Source of the DNA: Bacillota bacterium
Lineage (GTDB): Bacteria > Bacillota > Clostridia > Acetivibrionales > DTU013
Assembly: GCA_023435805.1 (NCBI GenBank)
Contig: JAEZMC010000229.1
Location: 1 to 6,290 of the forward strand
DNA length: 6,290 nucleotides
Reading direction: 5' to 3'
Shown here one piece after another: positions 1 through 6,046 of the stretch. The stretch's first letter is position 1. Every line of letters begins with the position of its first letter. The position numbers and the translations under genes were made by a program. The notes under the pieces were generated by a model. That model had not been told where the DNA came from, did no database searches, and was given only the letters and a program-made list of their open reading frames with translations.

Positions 1-696
1 GTTTACGCCTTTCCCCCTTTAAAATATCCCGTTATAGAAAGAGCAGCCGGCTTTATCCGGCTGCTGAGAAACTATGGGTGGGAACCGCTTGTTCTCACCC
101 GTCATTCCGAAGCGGATTCAAGAGAGGAAGCGCAAATACCCGAGGGAATAGACATTGTCAGAACAGGCTTACGGGAGCCGGAGAGCTATCCGGTTTTCCT
201 GCGCGGCGCCTTCAAATTTGCCGCATCTCGGACGATGTCAGACCGTGACAGGCTCTGGGAAATGTTTTCATCCAGACAGGCCGCCAGGCTGGCCAGGTAT
301 GAGGGCGTGGACCTGATCTATACGGTATCTCCTCCGTCCAGCGCACACCTGATCGGCATGCGGCTGAAGAAGAAAAATCCGGGCTTGCCCTGGGTGGCGG
401 ACATATGCCCTGCCCATGCCATAAACCGTTCAAATGCAGACAAACCGGAATCTTCACCGAATTTTTACGCTTCTGTGAAAGAACGATATGAAAAGCTGCT
501 GCTGGACAGGATTAGAGACAGCGCCGATTGCATGGTAACCGCCGACAACCTCCTGGCGGAAAGTATCTCAAACCCTGCAGATACAAACCGCAAAGGTGCT
601 GTTTGTTACGTACCCGACGGTCATGCACAGGAGCTTTCCGAGTTATTTGAAAAGGCGTGCCGGACAATTGCCGCCAAAAAGCTTGAAATGGAATGA
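1..696 (+). CDS. Glycosyltransferase family 4-like protein, N-terminal domain only (5'-partial)
   Basis: The reading frame is open from base 1 to the TGA at 694-696, giving 231 residues; the start lies left of the window. The opening segment (FPPLKYPVIER, visible residues 4-14, then GWEPLVLT at 26-33) matches the start of GT4-like N-terminal Rossmann domains, so probably only about ten codons are missing. Residues 105-134 (DLIYTVSPPSSAHLIG, then LPWVAD) are also typical of that domain. Where many relatives read ADFRDPW, this protein reads ADICPAH (133-139). VPDGH at 204-208 sits where family members have the hinge motif resembling IPNG, and the protein ends only 23 residues later. The whole C-terminal donor-sugar domain, including the EX7E motif, is therefore absent. 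The next gene starts 23 nt downstream, so no frameshifted remainder can be hidden there. It may be a deletion relic, or an acceptor-binding half that needs a separate partner. Fold assignment is good; activity is doubtful. Confidence 0.75.
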   Translation, partial: VYAFPPLKYPVIERAAGFIRLLRNYGWEPLVLTRHSEADSREEAQIPEGIDIVRTGLREPESYPVFLRGAFKFAASRTMSDRDRLWEMFSSRQAARLARYEGVDLIYTVSPPSSAHLIGMRLKKKNPGLPWVADICPAHAINRSNADKPESSPNFYASVKERYEKLLLDRIRDSADCMVTADNLLAESISNPADTNRKGAVCYVPDGHAQELSELFEKACRTIAAKKLEME

Positions 697-719
697 ATTT
701 TTAATATGGACGGTGTGAA

Positions 720-1448
720 ATGGCAAACGACAACGGAATCAATTATAAGGAATATTATGAGGAAGCAGGCCGTGAGAACAACATCTGGAACTGGCGCGGT
801 CAAAAATTCGAATACTACCGGGAAATGCTCCGTTATAACAAATTAGCGGGTGTCATCGGGGGGAAAAAGTACGATATACTGGACCTTGGCTGCGGAGACG
901 GTTTTCTGAGCTGCATGCTGGCGGAGAGAGGCCATCGTGTCGATGCAATGGACATATCCGGCGAACGGCTTTCCAAGTTTGCAGAAAGGGCAAAAAAGCT
1001 GAACGTCAGACAAATATGCGGTTCTGTATTTGAATATGACTTCAGCGGGGAATACGATGTCATTGTTTCCTCAGAAGTCCTGGAGCATCTGGAAGACTAC
1101 AAAAGCGTTCTCAGGACGGTGTGCCGCATACTCAAGCCCGGCGGAAGGCTGGTGGTTTCCGTGCCTTACCGCGAAAGAATCAACACCTGCAAGTGCCCTT
1201 ACTGTATGAAAGAGTTCAACATGTACGGACATCTGCACTCCTTTGATGAAAAGGTTTTTCAGGATCTGTCTGTGGAACTGGGTTTGAATATCACCGGGAT
1301 CAAAACATTGAACAACAAGCTGACCACCTACATGTCAAAGTTCGGGCCGCTGAAGACATATACGTTGTACAGGCTTTTTGACGGATTGGCATCCATTTTG
1401 AACAAGAAAATGGATACACACATGATTGTTGAGATGTGGAAAAAATGA
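720..1448 (+). CDS. Class I SAM-dependent methyltransferase
   Basis: This 242-residue soluble protein should transfer a methyl group from S-adenosylmethionine, probably to a sugar or lipid-linked glycan given its neighbours. The Rossmann-fold landmarks are all present: motif I DILDLGCGDGF (52-62), an acidic residue ending strand 2 (D78 in VDAMDIS), DVIVSSEVLEHLED (113-126) and LKPGGRLVVSVPY (138-150), as in the Methyltransf_11/UbiE-like group. After the core comes CKCPYC (157-162) followed by GHLHSF (170-175), a Cys/His cluster that could bind a metal and that I recall in related methyltransferases. The ATG at 720 is preceded by only a weak purine stretch (GGACGG, 708-713), so translation may depend partly on the upstream gene. 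The C-terminal codons overlap the flippase start by ATGA. The substrate cannot be read from the sequence; O-methylation of a glycan is inference. Confidence 0.88.
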   Translation: MANDNGINYKEYYEEAGRENNIWNWRGQKFEYYREMLRYNKLAGVIGGKKYDILDLGCGDGFLSCMLAERGHRVDAMDISGERLSKFAERAKKLNVRQICGSVFEYDFSGEYDVIVSSEVLEHLEDYKSVLRTVCRILKPGGRLVVSVPYRERINTCKCPYCMKEFNMYGHLHSFDEKVFQDLSVELGLNITGIKTLNNKLTTYMSKFGPLKTYTLYRLFDGLASILNKKMDTHMIVEMWKK

Positions 1449-2884
1449 ACAACCGATTGGTAAAAAATTACCTTATCTTCTTTACCGGTACCGGCCTGAG
1501 CGCCATTGCCGGTCTGGCCTCCTCCATCATTTACAACTGGACCTTTTCACCGGATGTGCTGGGAAGGTATTCCCTGGTCAATACCACCTATCTGGTGGTA
1601 TATGCTTTTTTATGCGGCTGGCTGGCAAGCTCCTTCTTCCGGTACTATCTGGAATACAAATCCGCCGGTCAGGAAACAAACCTTTTTAATGTCATTTTCA
1701 CAATGCTTATATGCATCAACGCAATCCTGGTGGGACTGCTGTTCACGCTGTACAGCCTGATACGCGACAGCGATTTTCTGTTGATGCTGTTCATATTCTC
1801 ATTCAACATTTTGCCCAGATGCCTGGTAGACCTTTTTGTATCCAAATTCAAACTGGACAATACCATGAAGGGCTATTTCATCATCACCGTTATCAATTCC
1901 TTCGGAACCCTTGGCGTATCTTTGGTGCTGATATTCGCCGCCGGGCTCGGCGTCATGTCGCTGGTCATAGCGCCTGTAGTGGTCAATGCATTGGTTCTGC
2001 TGTTTCTGGTCCTCCGATTCAGAAGCTTTTTCAAATTCAGCTTCCAAAAGGCCATTATCACTGATTTCTGGCAGTACGGCGGGCCGCTGATTATCACGGG
2101 CCTGATCAACGTCGGGCTCGCTCTGTCGGACAGGTACCTGATCCGCTATTTTTTCACCGAACGGGAGGTTGGCCTGTATGCTTATGCATACGACCTATCG
2201 GAGAAATTTTTCAAGATATTCGTCAATGTTTTCATTCTGACCATACAGACCTACCTCATGCAGGTCTGGCATGAGGACAGGAACAATTACGGATTGAAGG
2301 TAAAGACGTTCACGCGCTATTATTACCTCGCGTTCATTCCACTTGTGTTCATTGTGGATACGCTGCTGGATTTCATGTTCGGCGTCGTGCTGAACCAGCA
2401 ATACCTGGAGGGCCGTACCTTCACACTGATCGTGCTGGCCGCGATGTTTTTCGATGGCTTGATCAGTCTGGCCAACAGAGGTTTCGCTGTACACCGGAAA
2501 ACCGTATATTTGCGGAATGTTGCATTTGGGGCAGTGGCAATCAATTTGTTGCTGAATGTGACGCTGATGCCGGTATTCGGTTACAAAACAGCCGCTTACA
2601 CGACACTGGCCGCTTACTTTGCATATGTCCTGCTTATTTATATATTCTCCATACGGAAAATTAACTGGAAGTGGGAATTTTACGACCGGGTTATATTTAC
2701 AACACTGCCGTACTGGCTGGCTGCCTATATCATCATGAGGCTTGTACCGTCGTATCCCATCAAGCTGGCATTGCTGGTATTGTTTTGCCTGATTTATCTT
2801 TTGATTTTACCGAAGGATATCAAACAGTTATTGTCCGGTTATAAAAATGAAGCGCTGAAGCTGCTGAAAACAAAGCGGTCTTAG
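1445..2884 (+). CDS. Wzx-like polysaccharide/oligosaccharide flippase (MOP superfamily)
   Basis: The protein is an integral membrane protein of 479 residues, a usual length for Wzx/polysaccharide biosynthesis transporters, which move undecaprenyl-linked glycans from the cytoplasmic to the outer leaflet. Hydrophobic segments recur along the whole chain, for example about 8-30, 44-66, 82-104, 110-124, 143-166, 168-190, 212-228, 255-272, 293-315, 326-342, 358-378, 384-401, 415-433 and 439-455, consistent with 12-14 helices. YGGPLIITGLINVGLALSDR (211-230) followed by VGLYAYAYDLSEK (242-254) is the characteristic central signature of the family. I chose ATG 1445, which overlaps the methyltransferase stop as ATGA (1445-1448) and is preceded by GTGGA (1436-1440). 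An in-frame GTG at 1436 would add only three residues and consume that site. Substrate specificity is not predictable. The neighbours suggest a methylated and/or pyruvylated repeat unit. Confidence 0.88.
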   Translation: MNNRLVKNYLIFFTGTGLSAIAGLASSIIYNWTFSPDVLGRYSLVNTTYLVVYAFLCGWLASSFFRYYLEYKSAGQETNLFNVIFTMLICINAILVGLLFTLYSLIRDSDFLLMLFIFSFNILPRCLVDLFVSKFKLDNTMKGYFIITVINSFGTLGVSLVLIFAAGLGVMSLVIAPVVVNALVLLFLVLRFRSFFKFSFQKAIITDFWQYGGPLIITGLINVGLALSDRYLIRYFFTEREVGLYAYAYDLSEKFFKIFVNVFILTIQTYLMQVWHEDRNNYGLKVKTFTRYYYLAFIPLVFIVDTLLDFMFGVVLNQQYLEGRTFTLIVLAAMFFDGLISLANRGFAVHRKTVYLRNVAFGAVAINLLLNVTLMPVFGYKTAAYTTLAAYFAYVLLIYIFSIRKINWKWEFYDRVIFTTLPYWLAAYIIMRLVPSYPIKLALLVLFCLIYLLILPKDIKQLLSGYKNEALKLLKTKRS

Positions 2885-2890
2885 GCGTGC

Positions 2891-2896
2891 GGGAGG
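2891..2896 (+). promoter_or_regulatory. Shine-Dalgarno site of the fusion gene
   Basis: GGGAGG lies in the 18-nt gap after the flippase stop, six bases before the ATG at 2903. It fixes the start of the glycosyltransferase-pyruvyltransferase gene and places the Rossmann motif GGGDVGG at residues 8-14, as expected for a GT4 protein. Confidence 0.85.
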
Positions 2897-2902
2897 TTAT
2901 CC

Positions 2903-5182
2903 ATGAGAGTAGTCCATTTGATAGGCGGCGGCGACGTCGGAGGAGCAAAGACACATGTTCTGTACCTTTTAAAAGAGTTGTCCCGACATATGGAGGTCAA
3001 GCTGATCAGCCTCCGTCCCGGGGCATTTGCCGATGATGCACGTGCTCTCGGAATTGATGTGACGGTTGTTAAATCGGGAAACATCTTCTCCGATATCAGA
3101 ATGGTAACGGATATCATCCGGAAGGGCGGATATGATATTGTCCATTCCCATGGTGCAAAGGCAAACATGTTCTCGCTGGCGGCAAGGCGGAAAACCTGCC
3201 TTCCGACCGTCACCACCGTTCACAGCGACTACCGGCTGGATTACATGCACAGCCGGGTCAGGCGTATGACCATCGGTCTGACCAATTCTGTTGCGCTGCG
3301 TTTCATGAAGAACTATATCGCGGTTTCCGGAAACTTCAAAGAAATGCTGATCGGGAGAAAATTCAACCCGCTTGATATCTATGTATTGTATAACGGCATG
3401 GATTTTTCCATACCGGTGACGAGCTATTCCCGTCAGAAGCTCCTCGAAAAATACCGCCTTCCCATACGGGACGATGATGTGATCGTCGGCATCGCGGCAA
3501 GGCTTTACCCGGTCAAAAGTATAGATACCATCGTAAGGGCAGCCCGACTTGTCAAAGATCGCAGCAGCCGGGTTAAATTCCTTATCGGGGGTGACGGCGA
3601 GGACAGGAAACAGCTTGAAGCGCTGACCTCCAGCCTGGGGCTGGAGGATACGGTTTTCTTCCTGGGCTGGCTTGACGATCCGAATGAACTGATGAGCAGC
3701 ATTGATGTCAGCGTCCTCACCTCCATCAGCGAAAGCTTTCCCTATTCCATCCTGGAGGGTGCGAAGTTCAAGAAAGCCACCATCAGCAGCAAAGTCGGCG
3801 GTATTCCCGATTTGATCGAAAACGGTAAGAATGGTTATCTGTTCACGCCTGGGGATTACAAGCATTTCTCGGAGCTCATATTGGAGCTGGCGGAGGATGG
3901 GGACAAACGGATGGCCATGGGCGAGCGCCTGTACGAAAAAGCACTGCAGGACTTCTCCGTGGAGAGTATGGCCAGGACACAGCAGGATATATACTGCCGC
4001 ATCCTGGAGAAGCAAGCGGCGGAGACCCACGGGCAAAAGCCCTATGATGCAATCATTTCGGGCTATTACGGCTTCCGGAACATTGGTGATGATGCGCTGC
4101 TTATGTCCATCATCAAGGATTTGAAGGAATTCAAGCCCGATATTCGTCTGCTGATCCTTTCGAAGATCCCGGCCGGTACGTCCAGGGACTTCCAGGTGGC
4201 CTCCATCAGCAGGATCAACATGCTTCGCATTTATCAGGCCATGAAGAACTCAAAAGCCTTTATATACGGCGGCGGAAATCTGCTCCAGGATAATACCAGC
4301 ACCCGCTCCCTGCTTTTTTATCTCAGTACGGTATGGCTGGCCAAAAAACTGCGGTTAAAGGTCATGTTCTATGCAAATGGGATCGGCCCGCTGAAAAAAA
4401 GCTGGAGCAGAATGCTGACGAAAAAAATCATGAACAAGGTGGATGTCATCACACTGCGTGAGGAACTCTCCTTTGAGGAATTGAAACACATGGAGATCAG
4501 CAAGCCTCGCATTTTGCTTACAGCTGATGCAGCTATGACCATTACCGACGGCAAAGAACAGGATTCCGGCATATTACAGCAGCTTGGAATTGCCGAAAAC
4601 CGGCCGCTTCTGGGAATTTCGCTCAGAAAATATCCGGGTCATGAGAAATTCGAACATGAAAAATACGAGACGGTTATCGCTGGAGTAGCTGATTACATGG
4701 CGGCCGCATATAACGCATATCCCGTCTTCATACCCATGCAGCATCCCGAGGATATACCGATCCTGGAAAATGTAGCTGCAAAGATGCAGCACGGTTGTTT
4801 CGTCGTCAGGGAAAAACTTAACGTGCTCCAGACGTATGAACTCATATCCCGCATGCATATGGTGCTGGGCATGAGGCTGCATGCACTGGTTTTCTCCGCC
4901 GTGGCAGCCGTTCCGATGGTAGGATTGGTTTATGATCCTAAAATAAAGGGCTTTCTGGACTGTATCCGCCAGCCTTCGGCAGGTGACGTCCGTTATCTGG
5001 AGTATGAAAAACTGAAGGAGCTGACGGTCCAGGTCTGGCAAAAACATGATGAAATTAACCGCCAGCTGGCGGCAAGCATGCCCGCGCTGCGGGAAAAGGC
5101 CCGTGAAAACGCCAAGGTCGCTGTGGAGCTCATTACTTCATCCGGGACGGACACCAGCAAAACCGGTTCCGAATCGGCTTAA
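2903..5182 (+). CDS. Bifunctional GT4 glycosyltransferase - CsaB-like polysaccharide pyruvyltransferase fusion
   Basis: This single 759-residue chain carries two enzymes. Residues 1-370 form a complete GT-B glycosyltransferase: nucleotide-fold loop GGGDVGGAKTHV (8-19), HSHGAKANMF (81-90), the donor-domain start GIAARLYPVKS (196-206) with R200 and K205 placed to bind the sugar-nucleotide diphosphate, and the EX7E pair E277/E285 followed by VGGIPDLI (298-305). Residues 381-735 form a pyruvyltransferase: YYGFRNIGDDALL (388-400), YGGGNLLQDN (455-464), YANGIGP (490-496), LTADAAM (539-545) and the CsaB hallmark GMRLHALVFSAVAAVPMVG (656-674) followed by YDPK. That domain transfers pyruvate from phosphoenolpyruvate to a sugar as a ketal. 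The linker (about 371-380) is short, and the last 15 or so residues are Ser/Thr-rich and probably disordered. There are no membrane segments, so it should act in the cytoplasm on a lipid-linked glycan. CsaB pyruvylates wall polysaccharide for SLH-protein anchoring; that role here is inference. Separate CsaB proteins correspond to roughly the second half only. Confidence 0.9.
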   Translation: MRVVHLIGGGDVGGAKTHVLYLLKELSRHMEVKLISLRPGAFADDARALGIDVTVVKSGNIFSDIRMVTDIIRKGGYDIVHSHGAKANMFSLAARRKTCLPTVTTVHSDYRLDYMHSRVRRMTIGLTNSVALRFMKNYIAVSGNFKEMLIGRKFNPLDIYVLYNGMDFSIPVTSYSRQKLLEKYRLPIRDDDVIVGIAARLYPVKSIDTIVRAARLVKDRSSRVKFLIGGDGEDRKQLEALTSSLGLEDTVFFLGWLDDPNELMSSIDVSVLTSISESFPYSILEGAKFKKATISSKVGGIPDLIENGKNGYLFTPGDYKHFSELILELAEDGDKRMAMGERLYEKALQDFSVESMARTQQDIYCRILEKQAAETHGQKPYDAIISGYYGFRNIGDDALLMSIIKDLKEFKPDIRLLILSKIPAGTSRDFQVASISRINMLRIYQAMKNSKAFIYGGGNLLQDNTSTRSLLFYLSTVWLAKKLRLKVMFYANGIGPLKKSWSRMLTKKIMNKVDVITLREELSFEELKHMEISKPRILLTADAAMTITDGKEQDSGILQQLGIAENRPLLGISLRKYPGHEKFEHEKYETVIAGVADYMAAAYNAYPVFIPMQHPEDIPILENVAAKMQHGCFVVREKLNVLQTYELISRMHMVLGMRLHALVFSAVAAVPMVGLVYDPKIKGFLDCIRQPSAGDVRYLEYEKLKELTVQVWQKHDEINRQLAASMPALREKARENAKVAVELITSSGTDTSKTGSESA

Positions 5183-5188
5183 AGGAGG
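5181..5188 (+). promoter_or_regulatory. Orphan Shine-Dalgarno site without a credible gene
   Basis: AAAGGAGG is a near-consensus ribosome-binding site that begins inside the TAA stop of the fusion gene, a placement typical of the next gene in a packed operon. The nearest starts are GTG at 5192 (36 codons with stop, to 5299) and GTG at 5194 (11 codons, to 5226). Both run into the 3' end of the opposite-strand transporter gene, and neither resembles a protein. The most likely reading is a remnant of a lost downstream gene. A chance match or a tiny leader-like peptide remains possible. Confidence 0.55.
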
Positions 5189-5218
5189 CAGGTGTGGCCA
5201 TCCCGGGGCGGATCTCTC
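5183..5218. other. Convergent intergenic junction without evident terminator
   Basis: These 36 bases separate two genes that meet tail to tail. They contain most of the orphan ribosome-binding site and a GC-rich core (CCCGGGG, 5203-5209). AGGAG (5183-5187) can pair with CTCCT (5215-5219), but the 5-bp stem spans a 27-nt loop, and no T-run follows on either strand. I therefore do not call an intrinsic terminator. Transcripts from both sides may overlap or end by another mechanism. Confidence 0.6.
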
Positions 5219-6046
5219 CTATATGAAGGGATTGAAATGCCTGGTTCCGTCATAAAACGTAAAAATAAGAACGGCGGCCGACATGAGCAGTACAACTGAA
5301 AGCGCAACTGCGTCATTCCTTCCGAAAGGCCTGTAGGAATACCAGGTGCGCTTCTTATACTTCCCAAAATTGCGCAGCTCCATGGCATTGGATATGACCG
5401 TGATCCTGTCCAGACTGGAAAAGACAAGCGGCATCAATATGGCCGCAAAGTTTTTCAAACGTGTCCAGGGCTTTGCCTTCTTTGAAAGATCAATTCCCCT
5501 GGCCTGCTGCGCATGAGATATGTTGATGAAATCCGACTGGATGTCGGGTATGTACCGGAGCGCAATGGCAACCGCGTAGGACACCTTGTAAGATACATGG
5601 AGCCTGTTGAGAGAAGCGGCAAACTCGCTCGGATCGGTGGTCAATATAAACAGCAGCGCCACCGGAACCACCGTATAGTATTTCAGCGTCACCGTCATCT
5701 CATAGAAAAGCTGCTCCAATGTGACCGTATACCGGTCCGTGAATTGGAAGAGTACATGTCTCGTTCCATAAATCTTTACACCCTCTTCCGGAGAAAAAAG
5801 ATAGATCGTGATGAAATTGAGCGTCAGGAATACCGTTATAAAGCCCAGTACGAACGCCACATCCCTGAACCGTAACCTGGAGGCGCGGAATGCAAATACA
5901 CCGGCGGTCAGCATGATGATCAGGGCTCTGGCATCAAAGGTGATCATCCCTGTAAATGACCAGACCAGGAAGATGATGAGTTTTGTGGAGCCATTAAGCC
6001 TGTGCACCGGCGAATCAATCCGGATATGTGATAACAGCCTGCTCAT
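5219..6046 (-). CDS. ECF transporter T component (EcfT/CbiQ-type transmembrane protein)
   Basis: This 275-residue membrane protein is the coupling subunit of an energy-coupling-factor vitamin or micronutrient importer. It links the cytoplasmic ATPase to a substrate-binding S component. Hydrophobic stretches lie at about 22-52, 63-84, 121-136, 154-165, 200-211 and 245-265. The two cytoplasmic coupling motifs of the family are visible: QARGI (181-185, a canonical Ala-Arg-Gly) and AMELRNFG (221-228), where the second motif reads Leu-Arg-Asn. RTWY (233-236) follows and, from memory, resembles YkoC-like T proteins. The ATG at 6044-6046 overlaps the ATPase stop as ATGA, with AAAGGGGG at 6058-6065 as a possible ribosome-binding site inside the ATPase gene, so translation is probably coupled. 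The gene converges on the polysaccharide operon and has no functional link to it that I can see. The substrate is unknown; YkoC-type systems import thiamine precursors. Confidence 0.87.
   Translation of the reverse strand: MSRLLSHIRIDSPVHRLNGSTKLIIFLVWSFTGMITFDARALIIMLTAGVFAFRASRLRFRDVAFVLGFITVFLTLNFITIYLFSPEEGVKIYGTRHVLFQFTDRYTVTLEQLFYEMTVTLKYYTVVPVALLFILTTDPSEFAASLNRLHVSYKVSYAVAIALRYIPDIQSDFINISHAQQARGIDLSKKAKPWTRLKNFAAILMPLVFSSLDRITVISNAMELRNFGKYKKRTWYSYRPFGRNDAVALSVVLLMSAAVLIFTFYDGTRHFNPFI

Noticed and set aside
1436..1444. GTG at 1436 as the flippase start
   Set aside because: It adds only three residues and uses the purine stretch that would serve as ribosome-binding site. ATG at 1445, with the ATGA overlap, is the more usual coupled start.
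1711..2064. A 117-codon plus-strand frame inside the flippase
   Set aside because: It overlaps the flippase in another frame and has a His/Gln/Arg-rich composition typical of an out-of-frame reading.
2969..4036. A 355-codon open frame on the minus strand inside the fusion gene
   Set aside because: It lies opposite the well-supported GT4 domain, its translation shows no recognisable motif, and it has no operon context. It is a shadow of the coding strand.
4574..5047. A 157-codon minus-strand frame opposite the pyruvyltransferase domain
   Set aside because: The plus-strand frame here holds the conserved CsaB-like signature; the reverse frame shows no family resemblance.
5198..5212. GC-rich imperfect palindrome around CCCGGG as a terminator stem
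   Set aside because: The symmetric centre leaves no loop, the flanking pairs are broken, and no T-run follows on either strand.
5192..5299. A 35-residue ORF beginning with GTG just after the AAAGGAGG site
   Set aside because: Spacing from the site is short (3 nt), two thirds of it lies opposite the transporter gene, and its translation resembles nothing I know. I kept the ribosome-binding site as an orphan and did not call a gene.
5513..5875. A 120-codon plus-strand frame opposite the T component
   Set aside because: The minus strand encodes clear membrane helices and the ARG coupling motif. The plus frame is rich in charged residues with no motif and is an antisense shadow.
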